Assembly (NCBI RefSeq): GCF_019042275.1
Contig: NZ_JAHQCW010000005.1
Coordinates: 62,001-126,000, forward strand
DNA: 64,000 nt
Source of the DNA: Diplocloster agilis
GTDB lineage: Bacteria > Bacillota > Clostridia > Lachnospirales > Lachnospiraceae
Direction of reading: 5' to 3'
The notes beneath the pieces were generated by a model. That model ran no database searches and was not told the origin of the DNA. It worked only from the letters and a program-made list of their open reading frames with translations. This document shows, in pieces, positions 50,001-57,466 of the stretch (position 1 is its first letter; each line of letters opens with the position of its first letter). The position numbers and the translations under genes were made by a program.

Positions 50001-51477
50001 TACATTCGGACCCCTGCATCGGCTGCCCGGCAGAGCGTATGCCTACGGCCCGGAAACATTTTTGACGGAGGGCCGGGAGTGGCAGGACGGCTACGTGCTG
50101 CTGCCGCAGGGATTGATGGAAATACCGCGCGTATGGCGTATAGCACGGCAGGATACGGACAAATTTACGAATAGACCAGGTAGAGTAAAGGATGGATCAG
50201 ACAGAGTAAAGGGTGGATCAGACAGAGTAAAGGGTGGATCAGACAGAGTAAAGGGTGGATCAGACAGAACAGGTGTATCAAATAAAACAAAGGATGAACA
50301 GGCGGTGAAGCAGATGCAGCAAACAATGATGGAAAAGATAGCGTCCGGTCTGACTGAAAAAGAGCGCGTGCGGATTGAGGAGCTGATGGAAAACGGCCTG
50401 GCGGTAAATGAGGAAACAAAACTTCCATATTATACAGGCTATAAAAACACTACGTTATATGACTGGGATCAGTATTTTGAAGGAATCGTACAGCTGTATA
50501 TGGGGAAAGATACGGTGCGCATGAGAAATGCGGTCCTGGTCTATTTAGCCTTCCAGCAGAAGGATGGATTCACTAAGAGGGCGATACAAAACGGTTATTC
50601 CGGGGAAGAGGATTTTGAAATGGTGAAACCGTTCCTGTCCCAGATTACGCTGTTATGTCTGCGCCAAGACGGACATTTGGACTGGCTGGAGGAAGTGAAT
50701 TTCAGGAAACTGCAAAGATCTCTGGATTATTGGCTGTATGCCAGGGACCCGGATAAAAACAATCTCTCCTACTGGAGAAGTTCTGTGGAAACCGGTATGG
50801 ACGATCAGCACGAGCGGGCCGGTATATGGCGGTCTGATTACTGTGAAGGGGTGGATCTGAACTGCTACCTCTACAGGGAATGTCTGGCATTCGCAAAAAT
50901 CTGCGTATTTTATGGGGATCAAGATACAGCTGAGAAATACCGGACGGCAGCGAATAGCAGAAAAACAGCGGTGCTTTCGCTGTGGGATAAAGAAGACGGC
51001 TACTTTTATGACCGGGATATGCGGTCGGGCGAAGCGATCCGGGTCAAATCCATATCCGGGCTGCTGCCATTGTGGGCCGGGATCGCGGACAAAGAGCAGG
51101 CGGGCCGGCTGGTTACGGAACATATTCTGAACACGGAAGAATTCTGGCGGCCTTATCCGCTGCCGGCCTTAGCGGCCTCTGAGCCTGGCTATAGTCCGGT
51201 TCACCTGGACGGGGATATCGGCTGCAACTGGCGGGCAGATACCTGGGTGCCGACAAACTACATGGTTATGCACGGCCTGATGACATATGGGTACCCGGAT
51301 ATCGCGTTGACGCTTGCAGAGCGGACGCGGGAATTAATAGAAAGATCCGGCGACCGGGAATACTATATAACCGAGACCGGCGAAGGAACGGGACTGGACC
51401 CATTCTGGGGATGGTCTTTGCTGGGATATTTTATGACGGAAGAATGTAGGAACGGGTATGATCCGACGGAAATCTGA
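47074..51477 (+). CDS. GH106-like / (alpha/alpha)6 glycosidase fusion protein
   Basis: A 1467-residue cytoplasmic protein. Residues 15-1020 are GH106-like: 'ARPFWAWNGKLEEQELLRQIGIMGEMGFGGFFMHSRTGLETEYL', 'WLYDEDRWPSGTAGG', 'WVLSELYGGTGWQMSFEDYKN' and C-terminal beta domains. Residues about 1037-1064 are a linker of four RVK(D/G)GSD repeats. Residues 1085-1467 are a trehalase/MGH1-like six-hairpin barrel ('YDWDQYFEG', 'SSVETGMDDQHER', 'NWRADTWVPTNYMVMHGLMTYG'). GH106 enzymes release L-rhamnose. The second barrel would add another glycosidase to the same chain. It follows the GH78-like gene by 8 bases and ends operon 2. Confidence 0.87.
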   Translation: MDRIDQMDRMDQEFRNPGKEYYARPFWAWNGKLEEQELLRQIGIMGEMGFGGFFMHSRTGLETEYLGREWFSLINRCSDAGEKDGLEAWLYDEDRWPSGTAGGLLTQDEHYRAGRIEMKFYPPGSDPDRIRTADTVAIFGCVLNQYEYQSGRLLHPKEKPEQGETTVAFEITEFECKDVYNGGTYLDTMNPDAVKAFIRSTHDKYGEYCGSRLGSSIRGIFTDEPHRGPLFTGFSDGKEWALPYTPGLFERFLETYGYDLRSRLPELFLKIKDEPLSKVKWDYMELCQELFLESYAVQIHSWCRERKLLFTGHVLHEDCLSAQTVMQGSVMRFYEHMDVPGIDILTESNECWWVVKQVVSVARQMGQKWVLSELYGGTGWQMSFEDYKNVGAWQALFGVNVRCPHLSWYTMKGEAKRDYPASILHQSGWYRSYAGVEDYFARLHVLLAQGTADCELLVLSPVESVWARAYSFAFDGLTARDEGIRELEEKYQWICETLVSNRIDFDYGDEGLMAEHGSCQNGRLQINAASYRKVLVAGLDTIRSTTMELLEEFRAQGGTVIFAGEVPGYVDVRKSDRARRLADQSLCLAFSEDNLAAALRTENHVDIRGEASGDIFGQVRILPEGRVVVLMNRNRKKDYRRVQVCLGSGDYVQSLEAETGKILETEFTADKGKLYVTTDFMRGELKNYFIFHRPKTQDESGKGTPEGKRRRQEETGPLEEVKLPESFSYELTEENICVLDRVDIQAAENLRIFDQEVLKADRWLRDLFQMPYRGGEMIQPWFQEKNGSASGRAVHPVVLRYAVDCEKVPADLTLVVEELDQIKEIRFNDTVLDLNSRGKWIDICFEKIAVPAHAVRIGRNIIRIDRYYGAGSGIEAVYLLGAFGVYLREGTPVVLGELPQELKPGDIVTQGLPFYSGGVLYRIPNLIGERVRIDGPVFEGACLVYEGKETQLAAWPPYDRTVEDLTGIRVELTRRNTFGPLHRLPGRAYAYGPETFLTEGREWQDGYVLLPQGLMEIPRVWRIARQDTDKFTNRPGRVKDGSDRVKGGSDRVKGGSDRVKGGSDRTGVSNKTKDEQAVKQMQQTMMEKIASGLTEKERVRIEELMENGLAVNEETKLPYYTGYKNTTLYDWDQYFEGIVQLYMGKDTVRMRNAVLVYLAFQQKDGFTKRAIQNGYSGEEDFEMVKPFLSQITLLCLRQDGHLDWLEEVNFRKLQRSLDYWLYARDPDKNNLSYWRSSVETGMDDQHERAGIWRSDYCEGVDLNCYLYRECLAFAKICVFYGDQDTAEKYRTAANSRKTAVLSLWDKEDGYFYDRDMRSGEAIRVKSISGLLPLWAGIADKEQAGRLVTEHILNTEEFWRPYPLPALAASEPGYSPVHLDGDIGCNWRADTWVPTNYMVMHGLMTYGYPDIALTLAERTRELIERSGDREYYITETGEGTGLDPFWGWSLLGYFMTEECRNGYDPTEI
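50182..50265 (+). repeat. Four tandem 21-bp repeats encoding the domain linker
   Basis: Unit AGAGTAAAGGGTGGATCAGAC in four copies (50182, 50203, 50224, 50245), the last three identical and the first with one change. Each adds seven residues (RVKGGSD), so slippage keeps the frame and only changes linker length. Confidence 0.95.
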
Positions 51478-51506
51478 ATGTCGGGGATCATATAAAAGAA
51501 ACGAAG

Positions 51507-51551
51507 AAAAGAGAGATTCTGACGGTGGTAAGCAGTCAGAATCTCTCTTTT
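51507..51551. terminator. Bidirectional terminator after operon 2
   Basis: AAAAGAGAGATTCTGAC / GTCAGAATCTCTCTTTT, a perfect 17-bp stem with A- and T-runs at its ends. It serves the plus-strand glycosidase operon and the minus-strand hybrid kinase. Confidence 0.93.
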
Positions 51552-51564
51552 GTAGACAAGATAT

Positions 51565-53997
51565 TTACGCCGGATAGTTGCGGCTATGGATTGGTTCTTT
51601 CAAACATTGCCCCAGCGTCCGGTACAGTTCTTCCACATCGATTGGCTTTGCCACATGGGCGTCCATGCCCGCGGCTAACGCCGCATCCACATCCTCCCGA
51701 AAAGCGTTGGCGGTCATGGCGATAATAGGGATACTGCGGGCATTGGAACAGGCGCTGTGGCGGATTGTCTTGGACGCATGGTAGCCGTCCATCTCCGGCA
51801 TCTGGATATCCATCAGGATCGCGTCGCAGGTTCTGCCGTCAGGGCCAAGAAACCAATCGACCGCCTCCCTGCCGGTATGGGCAGAGTACACCTGCGCGCC
51901 TGCCATGTTCAGTATCTCCACGGCTATTTCAAGATTCAGGTCATTGTCCTCGGCAACAAGGATTTTTCTCCCGGCCAGCGCATTCGTTTTCGTCAGGGTA
52001 TGAGGTTTGGGAAGCGGCGTCCCGATCTCGGTCGCGGTCATCAAAGCGTTATAAAGGGATGACGCGAACAAAGGCTTCGAAAGGAAGAAATTGGCGCCGG
52101 CCTCCCGGGCGGACGTTTCGATTTCACTGTAATCATAAGCCGTAAGAATAATGATGAGAGTATCCGATCCGACGATCTTCCTAATCCGGCGGGTGGTCTC
52201 CACGCCGTCCATCCCCGGCATCTGCCAGTCAATGAAGCAGATATCATAGCTTTCCCCGGCGTCATAAGTCTGCCGGATCTCCGCCACCGCTGCCTGACCG
52301 CTTTGCACCCATTTGGGCTTGATGCCGAATTTGTCCAGCAGCAAAGCGGCGTAGGTACCGTCATCGGGATCGTTATCGCTGACCAGAACCCGCAGGGTAC
52401 CCATGGCGGGGTAAGTCGGAGGCTGCTGTCTTTGGGATAAAGCAAAGGGCAGCTCCACCGTAAAGGTGGTACCTGTACCCAGCACACTTTTCACAGAGAT
52501 GGTGCCGCCCAGCAGGCCGACCAGGTTTTTCGTGATCGGCATCCCAAGGCCTGTGCCGCCGATGGTGTTCTCCTGTTCAAACGGCTGATAGAGGCGCTCT
52601 AAAAATTCTTCGCTCATGCCCCGGCCCGTGTCGCTGACGATAAAGGCCAGCTTGATACCGCGGTCGTGCCTTTCCAGCTTTTTCACCTCCAGCTGTACTT
52701 TTCCTTGTTCCGGCGTAAATTTCACCGCGTTGGACAGAAGATTGATCAGGATCTGGTTGATCCGCATGGAATCACCCAGCAGTTCTTCCTCCGCCATATC
52801 CTGCACAGACACTTTGAAGTCTAGTCCCCCGGCAGCGGCCTGTGGGTAGATGATCGTGGAGACGGAATCCAGCACCTGTTTCAGATAAAAAGGAGCCTGA
52901 TTGACGGTCAGCTTGCCGTCCTCGATCTTAGACATATCCAAAATATCGTTGATAAGAGCCAGCAGATGCTTGGAAGAGAAACTGATCTTCTCCAGGCAGT
53001 CCTCCATGCGGGCGCGGTCATCCAGATGCGCCGCGGCAATGGTCGTCATGCCGATGATGGCGTTCATCGGCGTGCGGATCTCGTGGGACATCCGGGACAG
53101 AAAATCCCGTTTGGCGGCGTTGGCTTTCTGCGCACTGGTCAGGGCATCCTGGAGCTGCTGTTTCTGCTCCTCCAGTTTATCCTGCATCTGGCGCAGTTCC
53201 GTTAAATCCGTCACGTCAATATAGGTCAGCAGATAGACCGGAGCCCCGTCGATCCAGTCCACACAGTCGCCGTTGGCCTGCATAAAGAGAGCCTTTCCGT
53301 CCCGGTTTTCAAGCCTTGCCAGAAACCGGACATGCTCCCCCTTTTTTATCTGTTCTATCTGTGGAATGATCGAATCCTTATTGGCCTCCACATTCATACG
53401 AAAGAGGGGATCATCCGAATGCCTGGGCTGCGTATAGCCAAAAAAATCGGTAAACTGCTTGTTCGCTTCCAGAAGCTCTATGTGGAGGTAATCCCGGAAC
53501 AGGTATTTCGCAACAAAGCCGGGGATATTGTTATAAGTAATGGACTGGGCCTGCTGCATCTTAACGGTGCTATCGATGTTAACCAATACGGAATAGGCGA
53601 TCGGATAACCGTTGTAGATATTCTTGGTGATCACACCGAGCAGCTGCACCCACACATGGCCGCCGCCCTTAACCGGCATCCGGGTAGTCAGGCTGTATTC
53701 CGTTTTGCCCTTGTCAATGGCATCCAGAACGACTTCCTGGATTTTGTGCAGCTCCTCCTCGTAATGATGATACGGATAATAGAGGTCGGGACGGTTTTGA
53801 AACAACGCCTCATACTCCTCTTTCGGATAGCGGATAAGCTCATAGTAAAAGGGATTACTCCAGATTGCGGTGAAATGTTCATCCAAAATATGCTTGCTGA
53901 CGCTCACCTGCATAGTGTTCATCAGCAGCTCATAATCCTCAGAAACATCACCGCCGGTAAGTTCCACTCCATATTTGTTCTCTAACGGTTGCGCCAT
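51565..53997 (-). CDS. Hybrid sensor histidine kinase with two receiver domains
   Basis: An 810-residue soluble kinase. Two PAS-type domains (about residues 20-150 and 155-265) and a coiled coil precede HisKA (phospho-acceptor His in 'SRMSHEIRTPMNAIIG') and the HATPase domain ('NLLSNAVKFT', 'SDTGRGMS', 'GTGLGMPI'). Receiver 1 (about 545-665, Asp in 'ICFIDWQMPGMDG') and receiver 2 (about 690-805, Asp in 'AILMDIQMPEMDG') both look complete. No output domain is present, so it must pass phosphate to another protein. AAAAGGAGG precedes ATG 53997. No obvious partner lies beside it. Confidence 0.93.
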   Translation of the reverse strand: MAQPLENKYGVELTGGDVSEDYELLMNTMQVSVSKHILDEHFTAIWSNPFYYELIRYPKEEYEALFQNRPDLYYPYHHYEEELHKIQEVVLDAIDKGKTEYSLTTRMPVKGGGHVWVQLLGVITKNIYNGYPIAYSVLVNIDSTVKMQQAQSITYNNIPGFVAKYLFRDYLHIELLEANKQFTDFFGYTQPRHSDDPLFRMNVEANKDSIIPQIEQIKKGEHVRFLARLENRDGKALFMQANGDCVDWIDGAPVYLLTYIDVTDLTELRQMQDKLEEQKQQLQDALTSAQKANAAKRDFLSRMSHEIRTPMNAIIGMTTIAAAHLDDRARMEDCLEKISFSSKHLLALINDILDMSKIEDGKLTVNQAPFYLKQVLDSVSTIIYPQAAAGGLDFKVSVQDMAEEELLGDSMRINQILINLLSNAVKFTPEQGKVQLEVKKLERHDRGIKLAFIVSDTGRGMSEEFLERLYQPFEQENTIGGTGLGMPITKNLVGLLGGTISVKSVLGTGTTFTVELPFALSQRQQPPTYPAMGTLRVLVSDNDPDDGTYAALLLDKFGIKPKWVQSGQAAVAEIRQTYDAGESYDICFIDWQMPGMDGVETTRRIRKIVGSDTLIIILTAYDYSEIETSAREAGANFFLSKPLFASSLYNALMTATEIGTPLPKPHTLTKTNALAGRKILVAEDNDLNLEIAVEILNMAGAQVYSAHTGREAVDWFLGPDGRTCDAILMDIQMPEMDGYHASKTIRHSACSNARSIPIIAMTANAFREDVDAALAAGMDAHVAKPIDVEELYRTLGQCLKEPIHSRNYPA

Positions 53998-54343
53998 ATG
54001 CGGCCTCCTTTTTTGAAATCTCCCCAAGGCCTCATGCCAGCGACATAGGCAAAAGCTTTTAAAAGGAAATCGATATTTTCCACTCCTTACTCACATACCA
54101 ATAAAGTATATCATAAAGTATAGCAAAACAGGATACAAATAGCAACTGTTTCGAGCCTCTGAACCTGGCTTTCCGATTCCACTTAGCGGGTGCCAGCGCA
54201 AGCCCTCGCGCTCCCCGGGAGACACAAAAGTCCCCGTCCGCCGGGAGCGTCCCCGAATACCGCAGCAGCAGCCGGCCCAAAGCAGAGCGCATACCAAACC
54301 CGTGGAAGATCCTCCTTCCCACCTACAAAAAAGTAGTTGGGTA
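53998..54343. other. Divergent intergenic region without a supported gene
   Basis: The region separates the hybrid kinase (minus) from the GntR-type gene (plus). An 87-codon frame on minus (54059-54322) has Arg/Ser-rich composition and no ribosome site, so I do not call it. A GC-rich part (54190-54300) contains small CCCGG/CCGGG inverted repeats of unclear role. Confidence 0.5.
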
Positions 54344-54352
54344 TGGTATAAT
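54344..54352 (+). promoter_or_regulatory. Extended -10 promoter of the double-GntR gene
   Basis: TGG directly before TATAAT (54347-54352), 33 bases before the TTG start. A small hairpin CTAC-aaaaaa-GTAG lies just upstream (54323-54336). Confidence 0.65.
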
Positions 54353-54385
54353 TTCCTTGATTTTTAAATATAGGGAGGGATTATA

Positions 54386-55846
54386 TTGTCAAATGGGAGG
54401 GAGTTGCAGCAAATTATATATGAGCTGTTGAAGACGCAGATCGAGTTCGGGATGCACCGCTGCGGGGATTCTCTTCCTACGATCAAGGAAGCGAGCCTCT
54501 ATTTCTTAGCTTCGGTCGATACCGTGCGTCTTGCATACCTGCGGCTGAAAGAAGAAGGATATATAACGCTGAGAACCTGCGTGGGAGCCACGGTAAAGAT
54601 ACGGTTCACGGATGAGGAAATCAGGGAGAATTATAGACATTACTTTTCCAGCCGCAGGGAATCTATGCTGGTATTTTCGCAGTCGGCAGGGATGCTGGCA
54701 AATTTTGTGCAGTGGTTTGCGTTAAAGACCGCCACCGGGGAGAACCTGGACGAGCTGGAATGGCTTGCCATACATAAAGAAATATCACCAATTTACAGAA
54801 TGTCCAGGCAGATACAGCTGCTTTACAGTCCTCTGGGCAACGATTTGATTCTGCGGCTTTTCTGGCAGATGTTTCTGTTCTTTCAAGCGCCTCTGGTCAG
54901 CATCCGTCAGAATTTGCAGCAAATAAACACTTCCGACAGCCCTCTTCTTGATATGATCCGGGACGTTCGGGAAAAAGATTTCGATGCGCTCTGGGATGAC
55001 GGACTTATGACCGCTAAGAGTTATTCGGACGGCCTGCTCAAATTTTATGAGGAAAATATTCCTGAAGATAACGGCTGTAAGCAAATTGGTTTTAGCTGGA
55101 GTATTTATAAAAAAGCTTCCCAGATCTGTTATTCGCTTTGTATGGAAATATTGATGGCGATCCAGGCCGGGGTATATCCTGTCGGAAGCTACCTGCCCCC
55201 GCCCCAGACCTTTGCCCGGGAAAAACAGATCAGCCTCAATACCGTCCGCCGCGCTATAGCGCTGCTCAATAAGTTCGGCGCCACCCAGTCCGTAAACGGA
55301 GTGGGAACCAGGGTGCTGCCGCCTTTGGACGGCGCTGTGAATTGCGACTTCACGGACCCTATGATTCAAAAGCGGCTGCTGGAGTTCCTGCAAAGCCTTC
55401 ATATTTTAGCTTTCACCTGCCGTGACTGCGCCCGAACCACCATAGATTCCCTCAGCGTAAGCTTACGGGAGCAGTGGCTCCAAAAGATGGAGAGGGTACG
55501 ACAATCCGATCTCTATGACGCGGTCATCTATATCAGTAATGAAATGATATGCCTGCACGCTCCTTATCCGGTGATCCGCACGGTGTATGCCGAGCTGAAC
55601 CGCCAGCTTTTCTGGGGATTTCCGCTGCGGAATCTGCATGGGGACAGAGAGCAGACCAACCTCTATTTTCTTCCTAATCTGGAGTTGTTAATTGACGCGC
55701 TGGCACGTGCAGACGCAGTCGGCTTCTCCGCCTGCCTGGAAGAATTACTGATTGCAGAGACCGGTTTTGTGGCGCGATTTTTAAGCGGCCTTGGTATAAA
55801 AGAAGCGGCAGAACTTGTCCTTCCATCCAGAGTTGGTTCTTTCTAG
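54386..55846 (+). CDS. Regulator with two GntR-type helix-turn-helix domains
   Basis: A 486-residue protein. Residues 4-72 form a GntR winged helix ('LQQIIYELLKTQIEFGMHRCGDSLPTIKEASLYFLASVDTVRLAYLRLKEEGYI'). A second one spans about 240-308 ('SICYSLCMEILMAIQAGVYPVGSYLPPPQTFAREKQISLNTVRRAIALLNKFGATQ'). Each is followed by a helical domain of about 165-175 residues, so the protein looks like a duplicated module. No aminotransferase or FCD effector domain is recognised. The start is TTG 54386 with AGGGAGGGA 6 bases upstream. It is divergent from the hybrid kinase. Confidence 0.8.
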   Translation: MSNGRELQQIIYELLKTQIEFGMHRCGDSLPTIKEASLYFLASVDTVRLAYLRLKEEGYITLRTCVGATVKIRFTDEEIRENYRHYFSSRRESMLVFSQSAGMLANFVQWFALKTATGENLDELEWLAIHKEISPIYRMSRQIQLLYSPLGNDLILRLFWQMFLFFQAPLVSIRQNLQQINTSDSPLLDMIRDVREKDFDALWDDGLMTAKSYSDGLLKFYEENIPEDNGCKQIGFSWSIYKKASQICYSLCMEILMAIQAGVYPVGSYLPPPQTFAREKQISLNTVRRAIALLNKFGATQSVNGVGTRVLPPLDGAVNCDFTDPMIQKRLLEFLQSLHILAFTCRDCARTTIDSLSVSLREQWLQKMERVRQSDLYDAVIYISNEMICLHAPYPVIRTVYAELNRQLFWGFPLRNLHGDREQTNLYFLPNLELLIDALARADAVGFSACLEELLIAETGFVARFLSGLGIKEAAELVLPSRVGSF

Positions 55847-55912
55847 AATAATAATTTTGCCGTATCCTCCTCCTGGCTGACATCAATGCTTTGGCAACTA
55901 GGGTACTTTTGC

Positions 55913-57466
55913 TTAAAGAGATTCCGAACGGTAATCAGACGGGCTTTTGCCAACACTCAATTTGAATACACGGCTGAAGTAGAACGGGTCTTCATAACCG
56001 ATGGCATCGGAAATGTCTTTCAGAGTAACCGGAGGTTGAATAAGCAAAAGCTCTTTTGCCTTCTCAATTCTAAGCTGTGTCAGATACGTGCTGGGCGGCA
56101 TACCGATCTGTTTCTTGAACGTATTGCTCAGCTGGGATGAGACCATACCGAACTGTTCCGCCAACTGCTGGATAGAGATCTGTTTGGCATAGTTTTTTTT
56201 CAGATAACGTTCCACGTCCTGGATGGTGGAAAATAAAGGTTCCTCGTTATGGCGTATCTCTTTTTGGGAGTGAAACAGATCTGAGAAAAGGAGCTCCACT
56301 CCCTCGTAAAGGACATCATAATCGGAAGTGTTGCTGATCAGCTCGTCCAGCTCCAGATATTTCTCCTGTATACGGCCCTGAAGTTTCTCTGAGGAGACCT
56401 GGGATACAAGATGGATGATGTTTTTCAGGAGCCTTTCCAGATCCAACTGGGTAGTTGACTTTTCTTTGCACTCATCCAGTAAACATCTTATTTCCTTCAG
56501 AAATCTCTGAAGCTGATGATTTCGGGCATACAGGGACAGGCTGTTTTCATAAGGCGTCAGGGAGATGCATCCGGTTTCCAGATGAGCGCCGGTTTGCCCC
56601 GTATCGTACTGGACCTGAGAAACGCCATATATGATATGCTGCCTTAAGTATAATCTGGACAGCGGCAGCAGGCAGACCAGGTCATTGATATTATCGGTAC
56701 AGCGTCCATAGATTGTAGTGATCGTTTCACCATGCCCGGAAAGGTCACGGTGCAGCCGGACCGCCAGCTCATCCATCTGATCTGCGGTGAGTTCCGGCGA
56801 AGCGATCACCAGCACCTTCTCAGACCCCTCCGCCCCATCCAGCATCCAGTGAGAGAGGACAGAGGGCAGCAGAGTGTTTAAACGGGACTCAAAGCTGCCG
56901 GTGAGCCAGAATTTTTTAGATTGTGTGATCCAGTTTGTCGGAAAAATACAGTAGGAGCCGGCACAGAACAGAAAATAGGAGTATTTCATTTTAACAAAGT
57001 GTCTGGATAGGTCAGTCTTGGCCAGATTCGGTGTATCCCCACGTGTGACGATGACCCTTTGCAAAAGTTCTGTCTGCTGCCGGTGCTCTTTGTCATTCCA
57101 TTTTTCATAGAGATTAGTGAGAAGTTCCTCCAGAATCTCATAGGAAAGAGGCTTCAACAGATATTCGAAGGTCCCAAGCCGGATGGCCTTTTTTGCATAC
57201 TCGAATTCTTCATATCCGCTTAGAATGACCGTGATCGGATCCAGCCCCCGTTTTTTTAACTCCCCTATCAGCGTCAGACCATCCATAAAGGGCATACGGA
57301 TATCGGTAAATAAAATATCCGGCCGAAGTTCTTCAATCAGAGATAGGGCATCCCTTCCGTTTAATGCCTCACCGACTACTGAAAAACCCGGATGTGAATT
57401 TACAATCATCTGTTTGATAGTGCGCAGCAGAAACGGTTCATCCTCCACCACAAATACCTTTAACAT
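55913..57466 (-). CDS. YesN/AraC-family response regulator
   Basis: A 517-residue regulator. The receiver domain (2-120) has 'VVEDEPFLLRTI', phospho-acceptor Asp in 'DILFTDIRMPFMDG' and Lys in 'LLKPLSY'. A long middle region (125-410) of unknown fold includes a helical segment. Two AraC helix-turn-helix motifs occupy about 418-517 ('QISIQQLAEQFGMVSSQLSNTFKKQ', 'LKDISDAIGYEDPFYFSRVFK'). ATG 57466 has GGGAGGG upstream and overlaps the kinase end by 7 bases. It is the likely activator of the twin promoters at 59480 and 61156. Confidence 0.92.
   Translation of the reverse strand: MLKVFVVEDEPFLLRTIKQMIVNSHPGFSVVGEALNGRDALSLIEELRPDILFTDIRMPFMDGLTLIGELKKRGLDPITVILSGYEEFEYAKKAIRLGTFEYLLKPLSYEILEELLTNLYEKWNDKEHRQQTELLQRVIVTRGDTPNLAKTDLSRHFVKMKYSYFLFCAGSYCIFPTNWITQSKKFWLTGSFESRLNTLLPSVLSHWMLDGAEGSEKVLVIASPELTADQMDELAVRLHRDLSGHGETITTIYGRCTDNINDLVCLLPLSRLYLRQHIIYGVSQVQYDTGQTGAHLETGCISLTPYENSLSLYARNHQLQRFLKEIRCLLDECKEKSTTQLDLERLLKNIIHLVSQVSSEKLQGRIQEKYLELDELISNTSDYDVLYEGVELLFSDLFHSQKEIRHNEEPLFSTIQDVERYLKKNYAKQISIQQLAEQFGMVSSQLSNTFKKQIGMPPSTYLTQLRIEKAKELLLIQPPVTLKDISDAIGYEDPFYFSRVFKLSVGKSPSDYRSESL

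Noticed and set aside
54059-54322. 87-codon minus-strand frame between kinase and GntR-type gene
   Set aside because: No ribosome site, Arg/Ser-rich GC-driven translation; more likely intergenic sequence.
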